Source: CAJJBL01 sp964519035
GTDB lineage: Bacteria; Pseudomonadota; Alphaproteobacteria; Puniceispirillales; Marisalimonadaceae
Assembly: GCA_964519035.1 (NCBI GenBank)
Contig: CAZFKZ010000008.1
Location: 1-53,651, forward strand
DNA length: 53,651 nt
Direction of reading: 5' to 3'
The notes under the pieces were generated by a model that saw only the letters and a list, made by a program, of their open reading frames with translations, searched no databases and had not been told where the DNA came from. Both the position numbers and the translations under genes were made by a program. Shown here piece by piece: positions 33,851 to 40,450 of the stretch; the first letter of the stretch is position 1; each line of letters begins with the position of its first letter.

Positions 33851-34426
33851 TCATCTCTTATTTATAACAACGACCTTAAATAAAGCAGCGTAAACAACTG
33901 GTTCTAATTCCTTTGCAACAAGGTATTTGTTGAATTCATTTTTTATATTATTCAGTAATAATTTTTTACCTTTGCTGACTTGTAGATCTTTAACAGAAAT
34001 TTTATTAATCTCTTTGTATACTATATTTCTAAAATCAGCATCATAATCTGTTAGATAGTCCGTTAAATCTTCTCCCTCATAAGATGCAAAAGATAAGTCA
34101 AAGCTTATAAAAAATTTCGTATCAGATATATTCGTCCAAAAACTTTTATTAGAATTATTTCCCATGCCACCAATATCTACATATGACAAAGATGGTTTAA
34201 TTACTTTTCCATCAGGACCAATTTCTTGAATTTCTTTCTTTTCATCAGGTTCTAATCTTCCAAGTTTTATAGCTTCTTCTTTTGCAACTTTATATATGTC
34301 TATCTCTTCGACTATAGTTTTTTCATCTATAAATAATCCTTTAGTAAATATAAAAAAAAGAAAAGTCAGGATAGAAGAAACAAAAGCAATTATGTAAATT
34401 AAAAATTTTTTATATTTTGTAATCAT
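33851..34426 (-). CDS. FliL-like flagellar basal-body-associated protein
   Basis: A 191-residue membrane-anchored protein: a short cytoplasmic start, one membrane helix at about residues 8-28 and a periplasmic domain. Residues about 100-190 (KFFISFDLSFAS, DYDADFRNIVYKEINKISVKDL, GKKLLLNNIKNEFN, and a final strand VYAALFKVVVINK) have the layout of the FliL/SPFH-like stator-associated domain, where strands alternate with LRD-type helices. FliL surrounds stator units and modulates torque. The match is by pattern and weak, and the 60-residue linker is longer than usual. Its place beside flagellar genes supports the call. It lies 52 bases after the cyclic-nucleotide-binding gene. Confidence 0.6.
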   Translation of the reverse strand: MITKYKKFLIYIIAFVSSILTFLFFIFTKGLFIDEKTIVEEIDIYKVAKEEAIKLGRLEPDEKKEIQEIGPDGKVIKPSLSYVDIGGMGNNSNKSFWTNISDTKFFISFDLSFASYEGEDLTDYLTDYDADFRNIVYKEINKISVKDLQVSKGKKLLLNNIKNEFNKYLVAKELEPVVYAALFKVVVINKR

Positions 34427-34478
34427 ATTTTTCTTCAGTCATAAATATTTATTCTTATAAGAAAAAATAAATAAAGTT

Positions 34479-34868
34479 TTATTTACCTAACGATTTATAA
34501 ACGCTTAACTCTAACCAGTGCTTTTCTGCAAGAGAATTAGCGTCACCTATTCTCAAAGATAATCCTCTGATAATAGCAGATAAAACAGGATCAGCGGAAT
34601 TCATTTTTTCTTTTATAGTTTTTTCATCAATTACTCTAATTAATGAATTAGTAACTGCAATAGCTGTTACAGTTCGCGGTGATTCTATAATATGACCAAC
34701 TTCACCAAAAATTTCTCCAGTTTCTAATAATCCTAACTGTAAACCATGCTTAGATTCTATTTTTACTTTGCCGCTATGGATTAAAAAAATAAATTCTGCA
34801 GGGTCATTATGCGAGTATATAGTTTCTCCAGCTTTAAATGGTTTCATTTCTAAATTATTTTTTTTCAT
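34479..34868 (-). CDS. Cyclic nucleotide-binding domain protein without HTH
   Basis: A 129-residue protein consisting of a single cNMP-binding beta-roll: FKAGETIYSHNDPAEFIFLIHSGKV (about residues 10-34), LLETGEIFGEVGHIIESPRTVTAIAVTNS with the phosphate-binding cassette GEVGHIIESPRT (about 55-66), and a short C-terminal helix. The Arg-Thr pair of the cassette is kept, so cAMP or cGMP binding is possible. There is no DNA-binding domain, so it must act through a partner. AAAGG precedes the ATG. It is divergent from the 26-codon frame and shares a minus-strand unit with the FliL-like gene, suggesting nucleotide input into motility. Confidence 0.82.
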   Translation of the reverse strand: MKKNNLEMKPFKAGETIYSHNDPAEFIFLIHSGKVKIESKHGLQLGLLETGEIFGEVGHIIESPRTVTAIAVTNSLIRVIDEKTIKEKMNSADPVLSAIIRGLSLRIGDANSLAEKHWLELSVYKSLGK

Positions 34869-34982
34869 TTTTATAAACCTTTAGTTTATATAATAATTTA
34901 TTCTTTTTAAGAATAATAGGTATTTTTTTATATTAGATCTTTTGGATTTTTTTTTTTAGGGTATAGTTATTTAACAATTTAC

Positions 34983-34996
34983 GAAAGGAGGTGATC
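34983..34996 (+). promoter_or_regulatory. Extended Shine-Dalgarno, complementary to the 16S rRNA tail
   Basis: GAAAGGAGGTGATC is complementary over 14 bases to the usual alphaproteobacterial 16S 3' end (GATCACCTCCTTTC). It ends two bases before the ATG of a 26-codon frame. No other gene in the window has more than about six or seven such bases. AAAGG (34984-34988) can pair with CCTTT (35056-35060) and TCTGAT (34995-35000) with ATCAGA (35046-35051), which would fold part of the site and the start codon into a hairpin. Confidence 0.7.
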
Positions 34997-34998
34997 TG

Positions 34999-35079
34999 AT
35001 GTCTATTATTTTTGATAAAAATTTTACCTGTGAGATTTTGACTTTATCAGAGGAGCCTTTGATAAATAACTCTCATTAA
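34999..35079 (+). CDS. 26-codon reading frame with extreme ribosome-binding site
   Basis: An ATG-TAA frame of 26 codons, starting MSIIFDKNF and ending EEPLINNSH. The peptide has one Cys and no membrane helix, and I do not recognise it. It follows a 14-base Shine-Dalgarno sequence and is followed by a hairpin terminator 30 bases later, so a short transcript of about 150-200 bases is implied. The product could be a functional small protein, a leader peptide, or only the excuse for an RNA that binds 30S subunits. Coding potential is unproven. Confidence 0.5.
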   Translation: MSIIFDKNFTCEILTLSEEPLINNSH

Positions 35080-35102
35080 AGTTAAATTATTTTTATAAAA
35101 AT

Positions 35103-35136
35103 AAAAAAGGGGGTTTATTTAAACCCTCTTTTTTTT
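35103..35136. terminator. Bidirectional rho-independent terminator
   Basis: GGGTTT (35111-35116) and AAACCC (35121-35126) form a stem that extends outward through G:C and G:U pairs into an A-run on the left and a T-run on the right, so it can end transcripts from both sides. On the plus strand it ends the short unit at 34999. On the minus strand it lies at the stop of the 63-residue gene. Confidence 0.8.
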
Positions 35137-35310
35137 AATATCATTTCTAATTATTTCTTTAAATACGTTTGTTAGTAAAGAATCTTTTTTTTTCTTATTT
35201 TTATTCCTTATCAGAATATCACCGTTATTGACTTTAATTGCTTTTTCATAATTTTCTGTATCACTAATAATCATATCTATTTTATTAAGTAAATCATTAT
35301 TTTCATCCAT
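35119..35310 (-). CDS. Hypothetical protein, 63 aa
   Basis: A small, acidic-then-basic protein: MDENNDLLNKIDMIISDTENYEKAI at the start and a Lys-rich stretch (NKNKKKKDS, then NDIKKKRV) at the end. No membrane helix, signal peptide or known motif. Its stop lies in the hairpin of the bidirectional terminator, as expected for a real gene end. AAGGAT lies a few bases before the ATG. It is in the same direction as the ParA gene but separated from it by a small opposing frame. Low complexity makes the call uncertain. Confidence 0.5.
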   Translation of the reverse strand: MDENNDLLNKIDMIISDTENYEKAIKVNNGDILIRNKNKKKKDSLLTNVFKEIIRNDIKKKRV

Positions 35311-35373
35311 TTTAGGATCCTTATTTTATATATTTTAATTAAACAATTAATTTTCAATGACGTATATATTGAT

Positions 35374-35547
35374 ATGGAAAATTTGAATAATATTATGTCT
35401 AATAACTACATCAATAAAAATGATGATGAAAATTTATATGTTAATAATATTATTGTTAAAAAAAATAATGATATTAAAATAAAGTCCCTTATATATGTTC
35501 CAACTGAAAACTGGATTATGCAATTAGGTGAGAGATTAATAAATTAA
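35374..35547 (+). CDS. Small plus-strand frame, 57 aa
   Basis: An ATG-TAA frame of 57 residues. The first 35 residues are Asn-rich and low in complexity (MENLNNIMSNNYINKNDDEN). The end, LIYVPTENWIMQLGERLIN, has a normal amphipathic composition and does not look like random AT-rich translation. No strong ribosome-binding site. Its last four bases overlap the stop of the ParA gene on the other strand. It may be a real small protein or a chance frame. Confidence 0.4.
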   Translation: MENLNNIMSNNYINKNDDENLYVNNIIVKKNNDIKIKSLIYVPTENWIMQLGERLIN

Positions 35548-36320
35548 TTAATTACTTTTCCAAAAGGTATAATATTTTTTTGATCTTCGTTTTTAGAATA
35601 TATTTTATCTAATTCACCTTCTAAAACGTATTTTCTAACAAATTCTCCAAACTTTTGAAAATCATTTTGTGCATTAGTATTCGACTTTAATTCCCATGAT
35701 TCATGTTTTCCATTATAAAAATGTCTAATGCTTGCTAAATCTCTTAAGGCTGGTCCAATTACAACATCGTGATTACTAAGACGTTCTGCCATTAATGAAA
35801 AATCCTTTTGACCAAATGGTATTTTATTTGGGCAAACAACAAGGTGAGGTAGAGATTTTGAATATCTAGCTTTAACTTTATCCATACTTCTTATGAAATT
35901 TTCAGTAGGTAGTAAGTCTGCATTACTTAATGTTGTTGGGATTAAAACACAATAGCTTTCTGCAACCAAATTCCACAGTCTCTGTGAACTGCCCGCTGGA
36001 GTGTCTATAATAACAACATGTCCTGGACGAAATTCATTTTGTTTAATAAATTGCTGAACTAAAGATATATTGGTATTCTCAAAGGCCGGTGTTATGGGAA
36101 GAAATTCTATATTTATTTCTGGATTGCTTATCGATAAAAACTCAGTTGTTGTCCTTTGTAAATCTGTGTCTATAACAGTTATATTCTGTGGTGGTATAAG
36201 TGAAGCTAGAGCTCTGGCTAACATAATTGATAAAGTGCTTTTACCAACACCACCTTTAACATTAGCTACAAATATAGATTTAGCTTCATTTGGTAAATTT
36301 TTACCTTCTTGTAATGCCAT
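35544..36320 (-). CDS. ParA/MinD-type positioning ATPase
   Basis: A 258-residue ParA-family ATPase. The deviant Walker A motif KGGVGKST has the signature Lys22 and catalytic Lys27. VIDTDLQRTT is the A' box and HVVIIDTPAGSS the Walker B. It lacks the N-terminal HTH of plasmid ParA. Such ATPases position chromosomes, plasmids, chemoreceptor clusters or other cargo by gradients on the nucleoid or membrane. No parB or parS is visible. The gene is preceded by GGAG and lies 15 bases after a coiled-coil protein gene, a layout like that of ParA-adaptor pairs. It is distinct from FlhG, also in this window. Confidence 0.85.
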   Translation of the reverse strand: MALQEGKNLPNEAKSIFVANVKGGVGKSTLSIMLARALASLIPPQNITVIDTDLQRTTTEFLSISNPEINIEFLPITPAFENTNISLVQQFIKQNEFRPGHVVIIDTPAGSSQRLWNLVAESYCVLIPTTLSNADLLPTENFIRSMDKVKARYSKSLPHLVVCPNKIPFGQKDFSLMAERLSNHDVVIGPALRDLASIRHFYNGKHESWELKSNTNAQNDFQKFGEFVRKYVLEGELDKIYSKNEDQKNIIPFGKVIN

Positions 36321-36335
36321 CTAGATGCTCCATGT

Positions 36336-36695
36336 TTAAAATTTTTTTAAATCTTTAATGATTTCAATAGCTTTGTCAAACATCTCTAATTCTTTAGAAA
36401 CTTGAGATAGCTTTTTTTCAGAATTAGTTTTGCTTTCTAAAAAAAACATTTCGTAATTTTTTAAACTATTTTTTAAACTATTTTTTTCATTTTCCAAATT
36501 TTCTATTTTATCTACAATTAGTTTAACTTTATTGATATTAGATAAAAGGTCAGGATCCTCATTTATATCTTTTAAAGATTTAGGATTAGATAAAAGATTG
36601 ATATCATTTTGTTCAACTGTTTTTTCTTGAGCGTTTGGTCTAATTTTTTCCCAATCACCATTTCTTTTAAGTATATTTATTTCATAATTTTCCAT
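36336..36695 (-). CDS. Coiled-coil protein, probable ParA partner
   Basis: A 119-residue protein. The first 20 residues (MENYEINILKRNGDWEKIRP) form a short basic segment. Residues about 55-115 are a continuous heptad-rich coiled coil (KVKLIVDKIENLENEKNSLKN and on). No membrane helix. It has no recognisable family. It starts a minus-strand unit with the ParA ATPase 15 bases downstream. Small adaptor proteins with basic N-termini that stimulate ParA ATPases and link to cargo have this shape, so a partner role is a reasonable inference. Confidence 0.65.
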   Translation of the reverse strand: MENYEINILKRNGDWEKIRPNAQEKTVEQNDINLLSNPKSLKDINEDPDLLSNINKVKLIVDKIENLENEKNSLKNSLKNYEMFFLESKTNSEKKLSQVSKELEMFDKAIEIIKDLKKF

Positions 36696-36813
36696 AAAAT
36701 ATATTTTATGTGAATAACTAGTGATTTGCTAGAGCAAAGTATGATTATTTTTTATTTTTTGTTAGCTATACAAGATATAGTGTTGTAGTTGACTTGAAAT
36801 CAAATATATTGTT

Positions 36814-37107
36814 TTACTGATTTTCTCTTTTGCACTTAAATGACTTTAAACAGACACCTGAGGGTTGAAAAATAGTAACTTCTTTTCCTTTCATTTGTCT
36901 TTTATAAATACACTTATAACCATCTTTTTCACCATCTTTTACATTTTCCAAAGTTTGCTTGAGTAAACATTTTTCGTATTTAAAATATTCTTTAGACGCT
37001 GTTTTTGATGTGCCATAAATTTTACCAGCTGAAAAACTTATAGAAGAATTTAAAGATACTATTAAAATAATAGATAGAACAATTTTTAACTTAGATTTAA
37101 TTTTCAT
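36814..37107 (-). CDS. Small exported protein with four cysteines
   Basis: A 97-residue protein with a signal peptide of about 26 residues (KIVLSIILIVSLN core, ending SFSA). The mature 70 residues contain Cys47, Cys66, Cys86 and Cys92 with many Lys, suggesting two disulfides in the periplasm. No family recognised. AAGGA lies before the ATG. It is the last gene of a four-gene minus-strand run that starts at 38353, next to the flagellar FlgE/F/G-family gene. Confidence 0.65.
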   Translation of the reverse strand: MKIKSKLKIVLSIILIVSLNSSISFSAGKIYGTSKTASKEYFKYEKCLLKQTLENVKDGEKDGYKCIYKRQMKGKEVTIFQPSGVCLKSFKCKRENQ

Positions 37108-37130
37108 TATAAAATATATCCTTGAATAAT

Positions 37131-37316
37131 CTATTCATCTTTCCCTGGAAGATAAGCTTGACCTTGAACAGCTTTTGCACCCATCTCATCAAAAAAGTCT
37201 GCATTTTCTTTTATGAACATTTCAATTTTATCTTTGATTGTTTGTTCAGCTGTTTCAATTTTATTGGATTCTATATCAATTACACCATCAATTAACCAAT
37301 GAACCTTATATTTCAT
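37131..37316 (-). CDS. Hypothetical protein, 61 aa
   Basis: A soluble 61-residue protein starting MKYKVHWLIDGVIDIES, followed by an acidic helix (ETAEQTIKDKIEMFIKEN) and the tail GQAYLPGKDE. A strand-helix-strand order is suggested. I do not know its function. A very good AAGGAG site precedes the ATG by eight bases, so it is likely translated well. It lies in the operon between the Sel1-repeat protein and the four-cysteine exported protein. Confidence 0.65.
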   Translation of the reverse strand: MKYKVHWLIDGVIDIESNKIETAEQTIKDKIEMFIKENADFFDEMGAKAVQGQAYLPGKDE

Positions 37317-37327
37317 AATAGTCTCCT

Positions 37328-37954
37328 TCAGTTTTTAATTTGTTTAAATAATTTACTTGATAATTTTTGGGCTTCTGTAAGATCTTTTTCATTTAAATCT
37401 TTTAAAATATTATCTCTTTTTTTCTTAGCACTTTTTATACCTTTTGCAACTGCTATGCTATACCAAGAATAAGCATTGATCATTTCTGGAGGATTTGATT
37501 TTTTTTCATAGAATTTAGCAATTTGTATTATTGCTCTTTTATCATTAATAAAAGCTCTTTTTTCTAAAAATTTTTCTATACCCTCGTTAATAGGTATTAA
37601 TTGTTCTTCTGTTAAATAGCTTTTTATTTTTTTTAGTATCTGACTTGAGCCTTTTAATCCACCAAGTGATGATGTAGTGGCCCATTTATAAGATTTTTCA
37701 AAATTTTGTGGAATTATATCACCTGAGAATAATATTTTTGAATATAACAGTTGTGCTTTTATATTATTTTCTAAGGATAACTCTTCTAGCTTTTTAATTG
37801 TTTCAGTAAACTTTTTATCTTTTAAAAGCTGGTGAATATTTTTAATATCTATTTTTTCATTATTAGAGAACGCTTTATTAGGGTTTATAAAAGTGAAAAT
37901 AAAAAAAGTAATAAACGTTAAAATAAATATTTTACTTTTATATATTATAAACAC
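37328..37954 (-). CDS. Exported Sel1/TPR-like repeat protein
   Basis: A 208-residue protein with an N-terminal hydrophobic signal or anchor at about residues 8-28, ending near NKAFS. The mature part has Sel1-like helical repeats: AQLLYSKILFSGDIIPQNFEKSYKWATTSSLGG at about 65-97 (cited here by its ends AQLLY and SSLGG as the repeat limits), and AIIQIAKFYEK to WYSIAVAKG at about 140-175. Sel1 proteins act as scaffolds, for example MotX-like partners in Vibrio motors. GTG start directly follows the stop of the upstream gene (TAAGTG), so translation is coupled. Function here is unknown. Confidence 0.7.
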   Translation of the reverse strand: MFIIYKSKIFILTFITFFIFTFINPNKAFSNNEKIDIKNIHQLLKDKKFTETIKKLEELSLENNIKAQLLYSKILFSGDIIPQNFEKSYKWATTSSLGGLKGSSQILKKIKSYLTEEQLIPINEGIEKFLEKRAFINDKRAIIQIAKFYEKKSNPPEMINAYSWYSIAVAKGIKSAKKKRDNILKDLNEKDLTEAQKLSSKLFKQIKN

Positions 37955-38353
37955 TTACCTACCTGCAACCATTACTAATTGAAGTTGAACAACTCTGACT
38001 TTAAAGTTACTATTATCCTTTTTTTCATAAACTATAATTTTAGGTCGATCTGAATTTGGTTTTTGGAATTCAAGAACCATATCCTCGGGTAAAAAAACAC
38101 CATTTTCAGATAGTACAGAAGATGGATTTGATTTAAAGCTCTCTTTAAAGTTAACATCTATCCATATTCTTGCTAAAACTCTTCCTAGTATATCAGGTAA
38201 ATACTTTTTAACATCTTCTCTATTCTCAAGATAAAGTTCTTTATCTACTAATTTTAAAGCATTATTTATTTCATTAGGATGAAATTTAATAGGTAAATTT
38301 GATTTTTCATTATCAAATTTTATTAATTCTGTACTTTTAGATAACGATTTCAT
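37955..38353 (-). CDS. Nitrile hydratase-leader (NHLP)-like protein
   Basis: A 132-residue cytoplasmic protein. Residues about 50-105 (PDILGRVLARIWIDVNFKES, NPSSVLSENGVFLPED, then RPKIIVYEKK) follow the pattern of the nitrile hydratase alpha-subunit N-terminal fold, which also serves as the leader of proteusin-type modified peptides. The metal-binding CxxCSC loop is absent, and the sequence ends VVQLQLVMVAGR rather than in a Cys- or Thr-rich core. No maturase gene is nearby. A TTG six codons upstream is open; ATG 38353 is preferred. It heads a four-gene run divergent from the flagellar FlgE/F/G-family gene. The fold call is by pattern and needs a profile search. Confidence 0.6.
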   Translation of the reverse strand: MKSLSKSTELIKFDNEKSNLPIKFHPNEINNALKLVDKELYLENREDVKKYLPDILGRVLARIWIDVNFKESFKSNPSSVLSENGVFLPEDMVLEFQKPNSDRPKIIVYEKKDNSNFKVRVVQLQLVMVAGR

Positions 38354-38450
38354 TTTAATAACTATCCCCAAAATTTACAGTAATTTATAATACTTAATAT
38401 ATTACGATATTTTTACAAGTTTGTTTATAATATATAAAGTTCAAAATCAA

Positions 38451-38466
38451 TGGCATAAAAATTGCT
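38451..38466 (+). promoter_or_regulatory. Sigma-54 (-24/-12) promoter
   Basis: TGGCAT, five bases, then TTGCT, with GG (38452-38453) and GC (38464-38465) ten bases apart. It precedes the FlgE/F/G-family gene at 38495 by about 29 bases, leaving room for a short leader with TAGGAG. Confidence 0.8.
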
Positions 38467-38494
38467 CTATAAACTATATTATAGGAGTTTATAA

Positions 38495-39301
38495 ATGTTA
38501 TCAATTTTAAAAAGTGCATTAAATGCTAATTCTCAAGAAATGGGAATTGTTTCAAATAATATAGCAAATGCAAATAGTACTGGCTTTAAAAAAAGCACTG
38601 CAAATTTTGAACATTTTTATTCAATTCATAATTCTTCAGATCCAGATAAGTTTTCTGGAATGGGAGTAATGCTTAATGATCCTCGTCAACAAATGAGCCA
38701 AGGAGCCTTTCAAGCTACAGGCGGAGCATTGGATCTAGCTGTTACTGGACAGGGTTTTTTTACTTTGGTACAAGGTAATCAGGTTGAAACACCTTTTTTT
38801 ACCAGAGATGGATCATTCAACATAAAAGCTAATGGTGAAGTTGTAACGAATGACGGTTTAAGTGTTATGGGTTATCTGGGTGAAGATAAACAAGGTGCAT
38901 TTCAAAACCTTGTTATTCCTACGCAAAAAGTTAATTTAGATAATACTACCTCAATAATCTCCAATATAAATGTTAACTCTAGAGGTAAAATCACCGCTAC
39001 GTATGGTTTAGATAATGAAGTTATAATAGGGCATGTTGGTTTAGCTTCTTTTACAAATGATCCTGGATTAAGCCCTGTTGGTAATAATCGTTATCAACAT
39101 AACAGTAAATCTGGTGCACCTGAATTTGGAATAGCAATGGATGGCGCATTTGGAAAGCTAGAAGCGGGATACTTAGAAAGGTCTAATGTAGACATAACTT
39201 CAGAAATGGTGAGTATGCTAAAAACTCAACAAGCATTTTCAGGAGTTTCTAGGTTGCTTCAAACTGAAGTTGACATAACTAAGAGACTTATTGATGGGTA
39301 A
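38495..39301 (+). CDS. Flagellar hook-basal body protein (FlgE/F/G family)
   Basis: A 268-residue rod/hook-family protein. The N-terminal heptad region with SNNIANANSTGFKKS (residues about 21-35), the central AVTGQGFFTL and FTRDGSFNIKANGEVVTNDG segments, and the C-terminal YLERSNVDITSEMVSMLKTQQAFSGVSRLLQTEV (family helix, about 228-261, quoted by its ends) are all present. Length is near FlgF/FlgG, but the GVMLNDPRQQMSQGAFQATGG stretch is FlgE-like. Since a separate flgE lies at 50973, this may be a proximal rod (FlgF) or hook-like component. Monocistronic with a sigma-54 promoter. Confidence 0.85.
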   Translation: MLSILKSALNANSQEMGIVSNNIANANSTGFKKSTANFEHFYSIHNSSDPDKFSGMGVMLNDPRQQMSQGAFQATGGALDLAVTGQGFFTLVQGNQVETPFFTRDGSFNIKANGEVVTNDGLSVMGYLGEDKQGAFQNLVIPTQKVNLDNTTSIISNINVNSRGKITATYGLDNEVIIGHVGLASFTNDPGLSPVGNNRYQHNSKSGAPEFGIAMDGAFGKLEAGYLERSNVDITSEMVSMLKTQQAFSGVSRLLQTEVDITKRLIDG

Positions 39302-39334
39302 TTTTGTATTAATATTAATTACTTTAAATTTATT

Positions 39335-39715
39335 TCATAAGATAGGTATGTAAAATTTGTAATCAATAATTTTAGTTACCATTTCTTTCTCCAAAAACAA
39401 AATTCCATTTTTATTAATGTTTAAAACTTCATTAATAATCAATTCGACCTTCGCTGGTCTTTCATTTTTGATAGAAAGTTGATTAGGAAGAATTTTAAAA
39501 AAATTATTTTTTACTCTAATAGAGCCAGACATAATAGCTTTTTGATACTGTATAGTAATTTTATTTTCTGTATTACTATCTTCATCAACGATCATTAAAT
39601 TACATCTACCTCTAGCTATATTTAATAGGCTACAAGATAAATAGTAACAATAGATATCATAGTTACTATCATAATGTGAATCTACAGTTTTTATTAACAT
39701 CTCTAATTTTTGCAT
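39335..39715 (-). CDS. Hypothetical protein downstream of fliA, 126 aa
   Basis: Unrecognised. A soluble protein with a helical first third containing several Tyr and Cys (YDIYCYYLSCSLL, ARGRCNLMIVDED), then alternating strands (NKITIQYQKAIMSGSIRV, KVELIINEVLNI). It could be a PilZ-like or small beta-barrel fold, but no signature is visible. The GTG at 39721 directly follows the fliA stop; the ATG at 39715 has AGGTG at suitable spacing. It is the last gene of the flhA-flhF-flhG-fliA operon and so probably serves flagellar regulation. Confidence 0.65.
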   Translation of the reverse strand: MQKLEMLIKTVDSHYDSNYDIYCYYLSCSLLNIARGRCNLMIVDEDSNTENKITIQYQKAIMSGSIRVKNNFFKILPNQLSIKNERPAKVELIINEVLNINKNGILFLEKEMVTKIIDYKFYIPIL

Positions 39716-39721
39716 TATCAC

Positions 39722-40426
39722 CTAGAAGTTTTTTTGTAATTTTTCTCTAATGCGTTTAATAGCAGCTGTTTTAATTTGTGAAACTCTTCCTGTAGAAACA
39801 CTCATAACTTCTGCGATTTCATAGATATTTAACTCTTCAACAAAATAAAGTTGTATAATTAGAGCCTCCTTGCCTTCCAACTGACCTAAAACACTTTTCA
39901 ACTCATCTCTTAATTCCAAATCATTCATACTTTCTTCTGGGTTCATTCTTTTTTCAACAAACCATTGAGAATATTCATCATATGAATCGTCTAGACTTCT
40001 TATAATATTAGCCTCAAAAGCACTGGTCCAATCATCATATTTATCTGGTGATATACCAATCATATCGGCTATTTCGTTATTTAGCGGTTCACGTCCCAAC
40101 TTATGCCTCAGTGTAGAAGATGCTTTTTCAGCAATTTTCTTCATTTTAATAGTTGATCTATCTAAATTAGAGTTTTTCCTTAAATAGTCTAAAATTTCAC
40201 CTTTTATTCTAATTGTTGCATATGAAGTAAAAGCCGCATCTTTTTGAGGTATATAATTTTGTGCGGCTTTTATAAGACCTAACATACCTATTTGGATTAA
40301 ATCTTCTATATCTATTACCGCACTTACCCTTCCATGAAGGTACCATGACAATTTTTTAACTAAATTAATATTATCTTTTACAAGCTCTTGAACATTTGGC
40401 TTTATTATTTCAGTATAATTATTCAT
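39722..40426 (-). CDS. fliA: Flagellar sigma factor (sigma-28)
   Basis: A 234-residue FliA. Region 2 contains KKLSWYLHGRVSAVIDIEDLIQIGMLGLIKAA and FTSYATIRIKGEILDYLRK, region 3 follows at REPLNNEIADMIGIS, and region 4 has YFVEELNIYEIAEVMSVSTGRVSQIKTAAIKRIREKL, each cited by its limits. It directs RNA polymerase to late flagellar promoters such as flagellin and motor genes, and is held back by FlgM, encoded at 47755. The gene follows flhG by 24 bases on the minus strand, in the polar-flagellum order known from Vibrio and Pseudomonas. Confidence 0.93.
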   Translation of the reverse strand: MNNYTEIIKPNVQELVKDNINLVKKLSWYLHGRVSAVIDIEDLIQIGMLGLIKAAQNYIPQKDAAFTSYATIRIKGEILDYLRKNSNLDRSTIKMKKIAEKASSTLRHKLGREPLNNEIADMIGISPDKYDDWTSAFEANIIRSLDDSYDEYSQWFVEKRMNPEESMNDLELRDELKSVLGQLEGKEALIIQLYFVEELNIYEIAEVMSVSTGRVSQIKTAAIKRIREKLQKNF

Positions 40427-40450
40427 TTTAAGACCTTTTTAGATATAACA

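Noticed and set aside
34898..34916. Hairpin TTATTCTT/AAGAATAA between the cyclic-nucleotide-binding gene and the 26-codon frame
   Set aside because: AT-only stem with no T-run; it is upstream of both genes, so not a terminator, and no operator family is recognised.
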